Origin: Micavibrio sp. UBA6929
GTDB lineage: Bacteria > Pseudomonadota > Alphaproteobacteria > Micavibrionales > Micavibrionaceae
Assembly (NCBI GenBank): GCA_002448815.1
Contig: DKAJ01000001.1
Location: forward strand, 107,822-171,821
Direction of reading: 5' to 3'
DNA length: 64,000 nucleotides
Both the position numbers and the translations under genes were made by a program. Shown piece by piece: positions 51,195 through 60,774 of the stretch. Position 1 is the first letter of the stretch. Each line of letters starts with the position of its first letter. The notes beneath the pieces were generated by a model, which saw only the letters and a program-made list of their open reading frames with translations, was not told the DNA's origin and made no database searches.

Positions 51195-52100
51195 ATGGCA
51201 GATCAACAAGAAACACGCTGCGGCTTTGCCAGTATCATCGGCGCGCCCAATGCGGGCAAATCAACATTGGTAAACGCACTTGTCGGCGGCAAAGTTTCAA
51301 TCGTATCAAGTAAAGTGCAAACAACGCGCACCCGCGTTCTTGGCATTTTGCCGCACGAAAATGCGCAGATTATCTTGATCGACACACCAGGCGTGTTTCA
51401 GCCCAAAAAGACACTGGAAAAGGCGATGGTCGGCGCGGCGCTGGACGCCGTTAAAGAAAGCGATGTGACCATGCATATGGTCGATGTGACGGATAGAAAC
51501 CTGCTTGATAAAAATAAAATGATTATCAGCAGCCTGCCAAAAAATAAGCCCTGCTATTTGATTTTGAACAAGGTCGATAAAATCGCAAAAGAAAAACTGC
51601 TCGAGCTTTCCGCATCGTTGCATCAGCAATATGATTATGCGCGCACCTTTATGATTTCTGCGCTTAAGAAAAAAGGGCTAACCGAAATTTTAAAGGCACT
51701 GGCCGAAGATCTGCCTGCGGGGGATTGGATGTATGATGAAGATCAAATGACAACAATGCCAATGCGTATGCTGGCCGCAGAAATTACGCGCGAAAAAATA
51801 TTTAATCAACTTTACCAAGAAGTGCCATATTCCATCATGGTGGAAACCGAGGAATGGGAAAATTTTGATAACGGTGACGTAAAGATTAGTCAAATTGTCA
51901 CCGTGCAAAAAGCCTCACAAAAAGGGGTTATCCTTGGCAAAGGCGGCAGCCGCATTCGTCAGATCGGTCAGGAATCCCGCGCCGACCTTGAGGATATTAT
52001 GGGGTGCAAGGTGCATTTAAAACTTTTTGTGCGCGTTCAGGAAAACTGGCAAGAGCGCCCTGAAACATATCAGGCAATGGGCCTGGATATGTCGCAATAA
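51195..52100 (+). CDS. era: Ribosome-assembly GTPase Era
   Basis: Era binds the 3' end of 16S rRNA and helps small-subunit maturation. G1 is GAPNAGKST, G3 DTPGVFQP, G4 NKVD, and the C-terminal KH domain has VILGKGGSRIRQIGQESR. Length of 301 residues is normal. It is the last gene of the rel-to-era block. Confidence 0.97.
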   Translation: MADQQETRCGFASIIGAPNAGKSTLVNALVGGKVSIVSSKVQTTRTRVLGILPHENAQIILIDTPGVFQPKKTLEKAMVGAALDAVKESDVTMHMVDVTDRNLLDKNKMIISSLPKNKPCYLILNKVDKIAKEKLLELSASLHQQYDYARTFMISALKKKGLTEILKALAEDLPAGDWMYDEDQMTTMPMRMLAAEITREKIFNQLYQEVPYSIMVETEEWENFDNGDVKISQIVTVQKASQKGVILGKGGSRIRQIGQESRADLEDIMGCKVHLKLFVRVQENWQERPETYQAMGLDMSQ

Positions 52101-52114
52101 GGCGCACAAAAAAC

Positions 52115-52160
52115 CGCAAAAAAAGATAAAAAATCCTTTGTGTGGATTACTGCTTTTTTT
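52115..52160 (+). terminator. Probable terminator after era
   Basis: AATCC (52132-52136) pairs with GGATT (52144-52148), extended by an A-run and a matching T-run that ends in TTTTTTT. The stem is AT-rich, so strength is uncertain. Confidence 0.4.
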
Positions 52161-52173
52161 CTGTGTTGTTGGC

Positions 52174-52202
52174 TTGGAAGTTCTGAAGAGGGCTGTTAAT
52201 GT
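52174..52202 (+). promoter_or_regulatory. Promoter of gcrA
   Basis: TTGGAA (52174-52179), 17 bases, TAATGT (52197-52202), giving a leader of about 50 bases. Confidence 0.5.
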
Positions 52203-52258
52203 TTGCTTACTTTCAAAGAACACAAATGACTTATCGACTTTAAGGAGATGTGCAGGCC

Positions 52259-52855
52259 ATGAGCTGGACTGATGATCGCGTAGAAATTTTAAAGAAACTA
52301 TGGGGCGAAGGCCGCACAGCAGCAGAAATTGCCAGTGAACTTGGCGGCGTTACACGTAACGCTGTTATTGGTAAAGCACACCGTTTGAAATTGTCAGGCC
52401 GTGCGTCTCCAATTCAGCAGGGCGCAAAGAAAAAGGCTGCAGCAAATTCAAATGCTGTGAAGGCAAAAGTCGCTGCGCCGCGCGCAGTGAAAAAGACAGA
52501 TGCACAGAATGCTGCACCATCATCCGATGCAGTATCTGTGAAAAAGGCCGTTGAGAAATCAATAGTTTCCCCGGTATCTGTTGAAGAAATCAGTGAAGCA
52601 GATAAAAAGCGTAAACGCATTCCTTTGGTGGACTTGGGCGCATGTCAGTGCCGCTGGCCTTTGGGTGATCCACGCGATAGCAAATTTGGTTTTTGTGGTT
52701 CAAAAACAGATGCGGGTGAAGTGTATTGCGCCGAGCATACTGCCGTAGCGTATCAAGTTGTATCACGTGGCCGTAAAATCAGCGCCGAAGACCTTGAACG
52801 CGAAGAAAAAGCGCGCGCCGAGAAAATGGCAATGGCTGGCGAGCAATACGCTTAA
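52259..52855 (+). CDS. gcrA: GcrA-family cell cycle regulator
   Basis: GcrA is an alphaproteobacterial transcription factor that binds sigma-70 RNA polymerase and responds to GANTC methylation. The 198-residue product begins with the GcrA helix-turn-helix (MSWTDDRVEILKKLWGEG, ...GVTRNAVIGKAHRLKLSGR) and ends with the cysteine-bearing sigma-binding part (CQCRWPLGDP, FGFCGSKTDAGEVYCAEH). A lysine- and alanine-rich linker lies between. I use ATG 52259; AGGAG is 11 bases upstream, and an upstream GTG at 52250 is too close to that site. Confidence 0.93.
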   Translation: MSWTDDRVEILKKLWGEGRTAAEIASELGGVTRNAVIGKAHRLKLSGRASPIQQGAKKKAAANSNAVKAKVAAPRAVKKTDAQNAAPSSDAVSVKKAVEKSIVSPVSVEEISEADKKRKRIPLVDLGACQCRWPLGDPRDSKFGFCGSKTDAGEVYCAEHTAVAYQVVSRGRKISAEDLEREEKARAEKMAMAGEQYA

Positions 52856-52913
52856 ACCAGATTATATTCATAATGCATAAATAAGATTTGTATAATCAGC
52901 TAAGGATTGCTCT

Positions 52914-53438
52914 TTAGCTGATTATTTCTATGGCGCTGGCTTCGCGGCCTTTATCGACATTTTTGACAGTCACTTTAACGCGCTGACCTTCTTGTAGCAT
53001 GTCGATTTCAGATTTTAGCAGCAAACTCTGATGGACGAAGATATCTTTTTGCCCATCATCGGCAATAATAAAGCCAAAGCCTTTTTCAGGTTTGTACCAT
53101 TTGACGATGCCGCCAATTACAGGCGTGCCGTTATCATCGGTGCTGGGGATGAGGGCCGTTGGATTGCGCCCTGAATCAATCACTTCTGTGATGCGGCGGA
53201 CTTGTTTGCCCTTGTCACCATCAAAGACTTCGCAATCAAAAATAGCTCCTTCACCGGCACTGTTCAGGCCAGCCTGTTGCAAGATTGTCACATGGACAAA
53301 CGCATCAAAACTGTTGTCCTCGGGGACAAGAAACCCAAAACCTTTGCTGGCGTTAAACCATTTCAGGTGGAGTTGCATAATTCTAGTTTCGCCAGATGGC
53401 GGTGACGCCGTCTGGTCAGTTGTCGCAGCAATACTCAA
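52914..53438 (-). CDS. Protein with two cold-shock domains
   Basis: Two cold-shock domains lie in tandem: LKWFNASKGFGFLVPEDNSFDAFVHVT (the first) and GIVKWYKPEKGFGFIIADDGQKDIFVH (the second). Both keep RNP1 (KGFGF) and RNP2 (FVH), so single-stranded nucleic acid binding is expected. This two-domain form of about 170-190 residues is typical of alphaproteobacteria. I place the start at TTG 53438, since AAGGAG is 6 bases upstream. The alternatives are TTG at 53471 and ATG at 53378, which lack such a site. The gene is divergent from the acyl-CoA ligase. Confidence 0.85.
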   Translation of the reverse strand: MSIAATTDQTASPPSGETRIMQLHLKWFNASKGFGFLVPEDNSFDAFVHVTILQQAGLNSAGEGAIFDCEVFDGDKGKQVRRITEVIDSGRNPTALIPSTDDNGTPVIGGIVKWYKPEKGFGFIIADDGQKDIFVHQSLLLKSEIDMLQEGQRVKVTVKNVDKGREASAIEIIS

Positions 53439-53676
53439 GTCATGCTCCTTATACGCATAAAGTAACCCCAAGCATAGCCATATAGCTATAACGCATCATT
53501 CGTTTATAATTTTGCCCAGATAAAATCTGGACATATGGCGTTAAAGTTTAAATAAGGCCACACACACAGGGCAATATAAACCATAGGTTGTTTTTTTTGG
53601 CAAGAATATATTTGCGATAACGCAAAAAAAACTATATTGCATGGCAATATGACCGAAAAAAGTGTACAATAAAAAA

Positions 53677-55368
53677 ATGGTGCGTGAGACACAATTTTCT
53701 TGGGAAAAGCAATATGATAGCGGAATCTCATGGGGGGCAGATTTGATGCAGATCCCTGTGGAGGTTATGCTGCAACGCACAGTAGAAAAATTTCCTGATC
53801 GTCCAGCTTTTGATTTTTTAGGTGCGCGGCTAACGTGGTCGCAAATCGGCTTTGGCGTGGATCAACTCGCCAATGGATTGCAGGCCAAAGGGCTTGGTAA
53901 GGGTGATCGTGTTGGGCTTTTGCTCCCTAATTGTCCGTATTATCTGCAGGCCTATTATGCGATTTTAAAAACTGGCGCGACAGCTGTGAACCTTAATCCG
54001 CTCTATTCTGTGGAGGAGCTGGAACACTTAATCGAGGATAGCGAACTGACCCGCATTATCACGCTGGATCTTGCTATGATGTTTGACAAGGTGCAGCCCA
54101 TGTTGGCTTCCACATGTCTTGAAGAAATTATTGTGTGCCCGTTCGCGCATGCGCTTCCGTTCCCGAAACGTCAATTATTTTGCTGGTTGAAAGGTAAGGA
54201 GATTGCCAATGTACACTATACCCGGCGGATTATTGCCCTTGAGGATGTCATCTCGGCGGGGCAGGCGCATGCATGGCAAGACGTTGATATTGACCCTGTG
54301 AATGATATTGCGCTGTTTCAGTATACTGGCGGCACAACTGGTCTGCCCAAGGCTGCGATGCTGACCCATGAAAATATTGTCGCCAATGCGCAGCAATGCA
54401 AATTATGGTTTCGTGAAATCCGCGAGGGGCAGCAACGCATGCTTGCCGTCCTGCCGTTTTTTCATGTGTTTTCCATGACGGTGATTATGAACTTGAGCGT
54501 TCTATGCGGTTTAGAAATTATTGCCTTGCCGCGCTTTGATCTGGAGCAAACCTTAAAGGCGATTGATAAGAAAAAACCGCACCTGTTTCCCGCCGTTCCT
54601 GCGATTTATAGTGCCATTAACGCTAGCCCTAAGGCGCGAAAATATAATCTATCAAGCTTGCTTTACTGCATTGCAGGCGGTGCGCCCTTGCCGCAAGAGG
54701 TCAAAAAAGCATTTGAAGCCAAAACAGGATGTACCTTGATCGAAGGCTATGGCCTGACGGAAAGCTCGCCCGTTGTATGCGCAAATCCGCTGCAAGGCGA
54801 AAATGTCGATGGGTCAATTGGCTTGCCATTCCCGCAGACCATTGTTGAAATCGTCAATCCAGAAAACCATGATGAAATTATGCCGACTGGCGAGCGGGGA
54901 GAGCTGTGTATTCGTGGCCCTCAGGTCATGAAGGGGTACTGGAATAAACCGGATGCCACGCGCGAAACCCTGCAAAATGGACGCTTGCATACAGGGGATA
55001 TCGCCATCATGGATGAACGCGGCTATGTGTTTATCGTTGACCGGATCAAGGATATGATTATTACCAACGGCTATAATGTCTATCCGCGTAACATCGAAGA
55101 AGCCATCTATAAGCATCCTGCCGTGCATGAGTGCATTGTGGCGGGCCTGCCTGATAAGCAGCGCGGGGAAATCGTAAAGGCGTGGGTAAAGTTAAAAGAT
55201 GGCCGTAGCCTCAGCGCGGAAGACTTAAAGGCCTTCCTTAAAGATAAGCTAAGCCCTATGGAAGTGCCGCGCCGTTATGAATTCCGTGATGAAGATTTGC
55301 CAAAGACGCTCATCGGAAAGCTCAGCCGTAAAGATATCGTCGCCCAAGAGCTTGAAAAGAAATCTTAA
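53677..55368 (+). CDS. Long-chain acyl-CoA ligase
   Basis: The enzyme activates fatty acids to acyl-CoA through an acyl-adenylate. The AMP-binding motif is YTGGTTGLPKAAMLTH, followed by AGGAPLPQEV, EGYGLTESSP, GELCIRGPQVMKGYW, HTGDIAIMDERGYVFIVDRIKDMI and the C-terminal Lys in KTLIGKLSRKDI. At 563 residues it resembles FadD. Start is ATG 53677 (a GTG lies at 53662); no clear ribosome site is visible, and 239 bases separate it from the divergent cold-shock gene, enough for regulation. Convergent with pheT. Confidence 0.9.
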   Translation: MVRETQFSWEKQYDSGISWGADLMQIPVEVMLQRTVEKFPDRPAFDFLGARLTWSQIGFGVDQLANGLQAKGLGKGDRVGLLLPNCPYYLQAYYAILKTGATAVNLNPLYSVEELEHLIEDSELTRIITLDLAMMFDKVQPMLASTCLEEIIVCPFAHALPFPKRQLFCWLKGKEIANVHYTRRIIALEDVISAGQAHAWQDVDIDPVNDIALFQYTGGTTGLPKAAMLTHENIVANAQQCKLWFREIREGQQRMLAVLPFFHVFSMTVIMNLSVLCGLEIIALPRFDLEQTLKAIDKKKPHLFPAVPAIYSAINASPKARKYNLSSLLYCIAGGAPLPQEVKKAFEAKTGCTLIEGYGLTESSPVVCANPLQGENVDGSIGLPFPQTIVEIVNPENHDEIMPTGERGELCIRGPQVMKGYWNKPDATRETLQNGRLHTGDIAIMDERGYVFIVDRIKDMIITNGYNVYPRNIEEAIYKHPAVHECIVAGLPDKQRGEIVKAWVKLKDGRSLSAEDLKAFLKDKLSPMEVPRRYEFRDEDLPKTLIGKLSRKDIVAQELEKKS

Positions 55369-55374
55369 AGGCAA

Positions 55375-57801
55375 CTAGCTGCGCAAGACGCCGCCGGCTT
55401 TTTTCTCGACAATATCAATCACCTTTTGCATTAAGGCTTCGATGTCTTTGTCACTTAGGCTCTCGCCTTTGGGTTGGATCGTGATCGAAAGCGCGAGTGA
55501 TTTTTGGCTTTCATCAACGCCCTTACCAACATAAACGTCAAAGACGTTGGCATCGGTGATCAGTTTCTTATCAGCGGCCTTTGCTGCGCGCACAACGTCA
55601 TCGGCGGCAACGTCTTTATCAACCAAAAAGGCGAAATCACGGCTGAGCGGTTGTAGCGGCTCAAGCGTGAGATAAGGCTTTTCGGTGCCTTTATTACGGC
55701 TTGGCGGGATCGCGTCCAAGAAAACTTCAAAACCAACCATGGCGGTTTTTGCATTCATCGCCTGAAGGGCGGCGGGGTGAAGCTCGCCAAAATACGCTAG
55801 TACATTTTTACCCAAACGGATCGCGCCAGAGCGCCCTGGGTGGAAGTAATCAGGGGCATCGCGGCTGATTTGCGCGTTTGCAGTTGGCGCGCCAGCGGCT
55901 TCAAGCGCGGCAAGCGCATCTGCCTTCGCATCATAAACATCAACGCCGCGCGCTGCGTTTGCGTCGCTCCAGTGGCGGGTATGGTTGCTTCCTGCGCGCA
56001 GGCCAGAGGCAATCACTTTTTGCTCGTCAGGATTTGTGCCTTCAAAAACGGGGCCGACTTCGAACAAGGCAACATTGCCATATCCTTGCGCGCCATTGCG
56101 AATGGCGGCCTGAATAAGGTTCGGCAAAATAGACGGGCGCATGACATCAATTTCAGATGAAATCGCATTGCGGAGCGTCAATTTTGCGCGCTGCGCATCG
56201 TCAGTCAGGCCAAATGTTTGCGCGGCTTTATCGCTCAGGAATGACCACGTGACGCATTCATGCATGCCGCGTACGGCAAGGGCGCTGCGTGTTTTGCGGG
56301 CGCGTGATAGGTTAAGTGTTTCGGCTTCGGGCGGAACGGAATCGGCGGCAAAGACGCTGCGCGGAGTGATTTTATCCAAACCTTCGATGCGGATAATTTC
56401 TTCGGTTAAGTCCGCAGGGCCAAAAATATCGCCGCGCCATGATGGGGGCTTGATGCTATAGGGGCCGTCTTTCATCATTGCGCCGCTGATCTGGAAGCCG
56501 AGTGCCTGTAAAATAGAAAGCTGCTCTTCCGATTTCATGTCATAGCCAATTAGGTCGCTCATCAAAGAAGGCTTGTATGTGATTGTGCGTTCCCATTCAG
56601 GGGCGCTGCCCGCTTCGATAATTTGGCTGACCTTGCTGTCTTCGTTGCCGCAAATCTCAAGGATCATGCGCGTTGCCATTTCTACGGCTGGGGCGGTGAA
56701 GGCGGGGTCAACGCCGCGCTCGAAACGGTAGCGCGCATCACTGATAACGCCTGTATCGCGTCCTGCACGCGCGATGCGCTCAGGCTTGAAATATGCGCAT
56801 TCCAAAATCACGTTGACGGTGTCATCGCCGCACCCTGTGGATGTGCCGCCAATAATGCCGCCCATGCCGATAATGCCGCTATCGTCATAGACGCCAACCG
56901 CATTTTGGCTGAGCGTATAGGTTTTATCGTCGAGCGCTTCGAGTTTTTCAGTGCCTTTGGCGGCGCGCACTTGAATGCCGCCTTTGAGCTTATCTGCATC
57001 AAAGACATGCAAGGGGCGGGCAAAGCCGTGCGTAAAGAAGTTCGTAATATCCACTAGCGCCGAAATTGGACGCAAGCCAATCGCCTTCAAACGGCGTTGC
57101 AGCCATTCTGGTGAGGGACCATTTTTAACGCCGCGAATTTCACGCGCGATAAAATGCGGGCATCCTTCGCTGTCTTGCACATCAAGGGTAAAGTCGCTTG
57201 TGAGGCTGCCTTTAATGGCTTTGGTGTCAGGTTTAATCAATGTGCCCATGCCTGCCGCAGCAAGGTCGCGCGCGATGCCATAAATACCAGCGCAATCGGC
57301 GCGGTTTGGCGTAAGGCCAATTTCAATGATGGGGTCGTTCAGGCCAAAGACATCGGCCATTGGCGTGCCAACCTCAAAGCTGTTATCCACTTCGATAATG
57401 CCGGCATGCTCATCCGACAGGCACATTTCTTTTTCAGACACCATCATGCCGTTACTTTCGACGCCGCGAATTTTTGTTTTCTTCAGCGTAACATCAAGGC
57501 CGGGGATGTATGTGCCCTCGGGCGCGAAGATGCCTTTCATGCCTTTGCGGGCATTTGGTGCGCCGCAAACAACCTGCAGGCCATCTTGATCAGCCGTTTT
57601 AACGCTTAGAATCTGAAGCTTATCTGCATCAGGGTGAGGTTTCGCATCGGTGACGTAGGCAACCTTAAACGGCGCAAATGTTGCGGCTGGGTCTTCTAAT
57701 CCTTCAAGCTCAAGGCCAATGGCGGTCAGACGATCGCAGATCTCCTCAAGGCTTTTGTCTGTATCAAGGTAATCTTTTAACCAGCTTAGCGTAAATTTCA
57801 T
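55375..57801 (-). CDS. pheT: Phenylalanyl-tRNA synthetase beta subunit
   Basis: PheT pairs with PheS to charge tRNA-Phe. The 808-residue protein has MKFTLSWLKDYLDTD at the start, the EMAP-like tRNA-binding domain (about 40-150; VCGAPNARKGMKG), the B3/B4 editing region (DITNFFTHGFARPLHVFDADK), the B5 DNA-binding-like domain and the C-terminal anticodon-binding (FDX-ACB) domain (LEPLQPLSRDFAFLVDKD). GGAAG and AGGA lie before the ATG. It is separated from pheS by a small acetyltransferase gene. Confidence 0.96.
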   Translation of the reverse strand: MKFTLSWLKDYLDTDKSLEEICDRLTAIGLELEGLEDPAATFAPFKVAYVTDAKPHPDADKLQILSVKTADQDGLQVVCGAPNARKGMKGIFAPEGTYIPGLDVTLKKTKIRGVESNGMMVSEKEMCLSDEHAGIIEVDNSFEVGTPMADVFGLNDPIIEIGLTPNRADCAGIYGIARDLAAAGMGTLIKPDTKAIKGSLTSDFTLDVQDSEGCPHFIAREIRGVKNGPSPEWLQRRLKAIGLRPISALVDITNFFTHGFARPLHVFDADKLKGGIQVRAAKGTEKLEALDDKTYTLSQNAVGVYDDSGIIGMGGIIGGTSTGCGDDTVNVILECAYFKPERIARAGRDTGVISDARYRFERGVDPAFTAPAVEMATRMILEICGNEDSKVSQIIEAGSAPEWERTITYKPSLMSDLIGYDMKSEEQLSILQALGFQISGAMMKDGPYSIKPPSWRGDIFGPADLTEEIIRIEGLDKITPRSVFAADSVPPEAETLNLSRARKTRSALAVRGMHECVTWSFLSDKAAQTFGLTDDAQRAKLTLRNAISSEIDVMRPSILPNLIQAAIRNGAQGYGNVALFEVGPVFEGTNPDEQKVIASGLRAGSNHTRHWSDANAARGVDVYDAKADALAALEAAGAPTANAQISRDAPDYFHPGRSGAIRLGKNVLAYFGELHPAALQAMNAKTAMVGFEVFLDAIPPSRNKGTEKPYLTLEPLQPLSRDFAFLVDKDVAADDVVRAAKAADKKLITDANVFDVYVGKGVDESQKSLALSITIQPKGESLSDKDIEALMQKVIDIVEKKAGGVLRS

Positions 57802-57827
57802 CACTTCTTCCTTATCTTCGGCTGCGC

Positions 57828-58259
57828 CTATAATGGCAGGACATGCACGGTAAAATCAATTGGTTGCGCAATTTTTTTGTAGAGAGCTTGCGCGGCCTCG
57901 TTGTTACGTTCTGCCAGCCAGTAAAGCCTTGACCAGCGCTCTTTTTTGCCGTGATCAATGACGGCGTTGATAAGCTTGCTTGCGATGCCTTGACCGCGGT
58001 GGGCGGGGTCAACAAAGACATCCTGCAAATAGGCCGCATCGTTTAGCGCCCCTGTGGTTGGGTGGACAATAATATGCGCAAGGCCGAGCAGTGTTTGCCC
58101 TTGCACGGCGCAGAGGCCTTGAATGCGCGCATCGCTCGCATCGGTGAGGCGTTGCCATGTTTGTGCAGTAATCGCGCTGTCGCTTTGTCCTTGGTTATTT
58201 TGTGTCCATAAGGGCAGCCACGCGCCAAAATCATCCATATGTAATGGGCGAATTTTCAC
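57828..58259 (-). CDS. GNAT-family acetyltransferase
   Basis: The 143-residue product has the GNAT acetyl-CoA site in LQDVFVDPAHRGQGIASKLINAV (Q/R-x-x-G-x-A type) and a C-terminal LYWLAERNNEAAQALYKKI helix typical of small-molecule or protein N-acetyltransferases. The substrate is unknown. Start is GTG 58259 (MKIRPLHMDD), 5 bases from the pheS stop. It interrupts the usual pheS-pheT pair and lies 26 bases before pheT, so it is cotranscribed with both. Confidence 0.85.
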   Translation of the reverse strand: MKIRPLHMDDFGAWLPLWTQNNQGQSDSAITAQTWQRLTDASDARIQGLCAVQGQTLLGLAHIIVHPTTGALNDAAYLQDVFVDPAHRGQGIASKLINAVIDHGKKERWSRLYWLAERNNEAAQALYKKIAQPIDFTVHVLPL

Positions 58260-58264
58260 GGAGC

Positions 58265-59368
58265 TTACGATCCTGTTGCGCTGTTCGGGCGGTCAAGCGG
58301 TGTAAACCCATAATGCGCCAACCAGCGAACATCACTGTCAAAGAATGTGCGCAAGTCCGGAATGCCGTATTTCAGCATCGTTGCGCGCTCTAAGCCCATA
58401 CCAAAGGCAAAGCCTTGATATTTCTCGGGGTCGATGTCGCAGTTTTTCAAAACATTTGGATGCACCATGCCCGAGCCAAGGATTTCCATCCATTTTTGCT
58501 CTTGCCCTTCGGGGGCTTTTCCCAGTTTGATGCCTTCACCCTGTTTGTAATAGCCAATATCAACCTCGGCGCCAGGCTCAACAAACGGGAAGAATGATGG
58601 GCGGAAACGCACAGGCAGATCATCAATTTTGAAAAAGGCACGCACGAAATCCTGTAAGCATCCTTTTAGGTGCGCCATCGTAACCTTGCCGATTTCATCG
58701 ATATACAGGCACTCCATCTGGTGGAACATCGGTGTGTGGGTCATATCCCAGTCCGAGCGATAAGTACGTCCAAAACAAATGGTTTTTATTGGCGCGCTGT
58801 TTTCTTGCATGTGGCGAATTTGCACAGATGACGTATGTGTGCGCAAAAGTTTTTTGGCATGCTCGCCTTGCGCGCGTTCATCATCTGGCAAGAAGAATGT
58901 ATCTTGCATCTCGCGGGCAGGGTGGCCCGGCGGGAAGTTCAGCGCCGTAAAGTTGTGCCAGTCATCTTCAATGTCTGGGCCTTCGGCAACGCTAAAGCCC
59001 ATGGCGCCAAAAATGCTAACCAGTTCATCCATTGTTTGCGAAATGGGGTGGATTGTGCCCATGGCCTGCGGGCGTGTATCAAGGCTGATATCAACGGTTT
59101 CTTGCGCAAGGCGCTGCTCAAGCTCTTTGGCTTTTAACGCGTCTTCGGCCTCATCAATCAGCGCGGCCACTTCGTTTTTCAGCGCGTTAAGTAATGGGCC
59201 TTGCGTTTTGCGCTCTTCAGGGTCCATTTTGCCAAGCGTTTTCATGAGGGCAGATACACTGCCTTTCTTACCGATGGCGGCAACGCGCACGGCGTCCAAT
59301 TCTTGTAAATCATTCGCCGCAGCAACTTGATTGGCGATATCTTTTTTGAGGGTATTTAAATCTGTCAT
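58265..59368 (-). CDS. pheS: Phenylalanyl-tRNA synthetase alpha subunit
   Basis: PheS is the catalytic class II subunit. The N-terminal coiled coil (about 1-85) has the GKKGSVSALMKTLG segment. Motif 2 is FRPSFFPFVEPGAEVD, and motif 3 is GMGLERATMLKYGIPDLR. HPI and MGF segments (HPISQTMDELVSIFGAMGF) are the usual family ones. Length is 367 residues from ATG 59368; an upstream frame to 59404 would overlap the HAD gene. No strong ribosome site. Confidence 0.96.
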   Translation of the reverse strand: MTDLNTLKKDIANQVAAANDLQELDAVRVAAIGKKGSVSALMKTLGKMDPEERKTQGPLLNALKNEVAALIDEAEDALKAKELEQRLAQETVDISLDTRPQAMGTIHPISQTMDELVSIFGAMGFSVAEGPDIEDDWHNFTALNFPPGHPAREMQDTFFLPDDERAQGEHAKKLLRTHTSSVQIRHMQENSAPIKTICFGRTYRSDWDMTHTPMFHQMECLYIDEIGKVTMAHLKGCLQDFVRAFFKIDDLPVRFRPSFFPFVEPGAEVDIGYYKQGEGIKLGKAPEGQEQKWMEILGSGMVHPNVLKNCDIDPEKYQGFAFGMGLERATMLKYGIPDLRTFFDSDVRWLAHYGFTPLDRPNSATGS

Positions 59369-59391
59369 GAGGATTGTTTTATCAGACGTTT

Positions 59392-60069
59392 TTACGCCTG
59401 CCAACTGTTCTTTAATAAAGGAATGATCTGATCCATGCGGTCAATAATATGATCGGGCGCCGCCTTTTTAAGGCGCGCACGGCTGATATAACCATCAGTA
59501 ATCCCGATAGATGTAATGCCAAGGGCGCGTGCGATTTCAGGCTCTTCCATGGTGTCGCCAATAATAACGGTATCTTGCGGACGAAAACGGCGCTTGGCCA
59601 TGAAGGCGCTAAGGCGCTCGGTCTTGCTGGTTTTCTCAAGGATGCTTGTCCCGTTGCAAGTATGCGCGGATATGGCGGCAAAATAATCCTCCAGCCCGAG
59701 GCGCGTAACATGCTCAGCAATTTTATCGGTGACATAGTTACTAAGAATAATGCTGGTCGCGTCCTGATTTTTTAGCCAATCAAGCAAGGTGCGCGTGCCG
59801 CGCCGTGTACGGGCGTTGGCGGCAAGGCTTTCATACGAGGACTGGAAGACAACGTTTGATTCCTCTTTCTTTGCGAGGATCTCATCAACGCTCAGGCCAT
59901 ATTGCTTATAGAAATGAATGATGGGGAAGGTAAATAAATCACGATAGCGCGCGAGGCTCATAGGCTCGGCGCCATAGAATTTCAGACATTCATTACCCGC
60001 AATCCAAGATTGACGTGTGTCTGAAAGAATTGTCCCGTTCCAGTCAAAGACGATGAGTTTATGTTTCAT
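59392..60069 (-). CDS. HAD-family hydrolase, phosphoglycolate phosphatase-like
   Basis: The 225-residue product has the HAD motifs: the nucleophile Asp9 in FDWNGTILSD (motif I), Ser/Thr in IILSNYV (motif II), a Lys in the KTSKTERL stretch, and IIGDTMEEPE (motif IV acidic pair). The cap is helical. It resembles Gph-type phosphatases, but the substrate is unknown. It is followed after 23 bases by pheS and preceded by a 213-base gap with a strong hairpin, so it may begin its own transcript. Confidence 0.83.
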   Translation of the reverse strand: MKHKLIVFDWNGTILSDTRQSWIAGNECLKFYGAEPMSLARYRDLFTFPIIHFYKQYGLSVDEILAKKEESNVVFQSSYESLAANARTRRGTRTLLDWLKNQDATSIILSNYVTDKIAEHVTRLGLEDYFAAISAHTCNGTSILEKTSKTERLSAFMAKRRFRPQDTVIIGDTMEEPEIARALGITSIGITDGYISRARLKKAAPDHIIDRMDQIIPLLKNSWQA

Positions 60070-60135
60070 GCCTCATTATTAAGCATAGATCACGTATCTT
60101 TAACAGGGGGAATTCACAAGGTGATATCAAAATGC

Positions 60136-60185
60136 CACAGGCGCCTTTTGGGTGCGGAAGCCTTTGCACCGTAAAGCCGCCTGTG
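60136..60185. repeat. Long imperfect hairpin in the gap before the HAD gene
   Basis: CACAGGCG (60136-60143) pairs exactly with CGCCTGTG (60178-60185). Inside it CTTT (60045-type segment at 60145-60148) pairs with AAAG (60173-60176), and GGTGC (60151-60155) pairs with GCACC (60166-60170) around a 10-base loop. That is about 17 pairs in 50 bases, with no T-run on either side. It is too long and too regular for a plain terminator. It could be a small RNA element, a dispersed palindromic repeat or a leader structure for the HAD-pheS transcript. The rest of the 213-base gap shows nothing definite. Confidence 0.6.
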
Positions 60186-60282
60186 ATGTTTAAAAGCATA
60201 TAGATACACTAACCTCCACGCTTGCGTATCCATTCTTTTAATTTAACATAATAATTTGAAGGTGGCAATTAAAAAAGGACGT

Positions 60283-60723
60283 TTAAGCAGGTGTAGGCGC
60301 TGCTGCGGGTTCGGCTTTGCCTGTGCCCTTGAATGTGGATTTAAGGCCAAGGCGCGTAAAGAGTGCCCCTGCAACGCCTGCAAGCGCCGCAAGGCCGTAT
60401 GTCATTGCACCTGCTGGCCCTGTGGCAAGTAAATAACCTGCCGTAGCAAGGTTAAAGACACCTTGGGCGGCAATCGGAACACCGGCTGCGACATCTAGGG
60501 CGCGGCCTGTTCCAGTTGTTGATTCTTTTGCGGGGTCGGTGCCTTGTGTCATCGCGCGCCAGCCAAGACGTGTGTTCGCAAGGCTAAGCGCTGACATGCC
60601 AACGCCTACAACTGTCATCCATCCGATAGGATTAGATGCCGCCCAAAAGGCACCGCTCAATGCGCTCAGCGGACTGAGGAGGGCGAGCGGAGCTCCGGCA
60701 GCGATGTCAAAGGCACGTTTCAT
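60283..60723 (-). CDS. Small hydrophobic membrane protein, unknown function
   Basis: The 146-residue product is rich in A, G, L and T, with about four hydrophobic segments (AAGAPLALLSPLSALSGAFWA; GWMTVVGVGMSALSLA; VAAGVPIAAQGVFNLATAGYLLA; AMTYGLAALAGVAGALF). There is a partial internal repeat: FDIAAGAPLA and LDVAAGVPIA. I chose ATG 60723 because AGGA lies 6 bases before it; a longer frame to 60774 overlaps the terminator. It follows rplT beyond that terminator. No family was recognised. Confidence 0.6.
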   Translation of the reverse strand: MKRAFDIAAGAPLALLSPLSALSGAFWAASNPIGWMTVVGVGMSALSLANTRLGWRAMTQGTDPAKESTTGTGRALDVAAGVPIAAQGVFNLATAGYLLATGPAGAMTYGLAALAGVAGALFTRLGLKSTFKGTGKAEPAAAPTPA

Positions 60724-60774
60724 AGTCATTCCTGTATGTGGCAGATTATTAACATAACGGAGGGGCGTGCGCAA

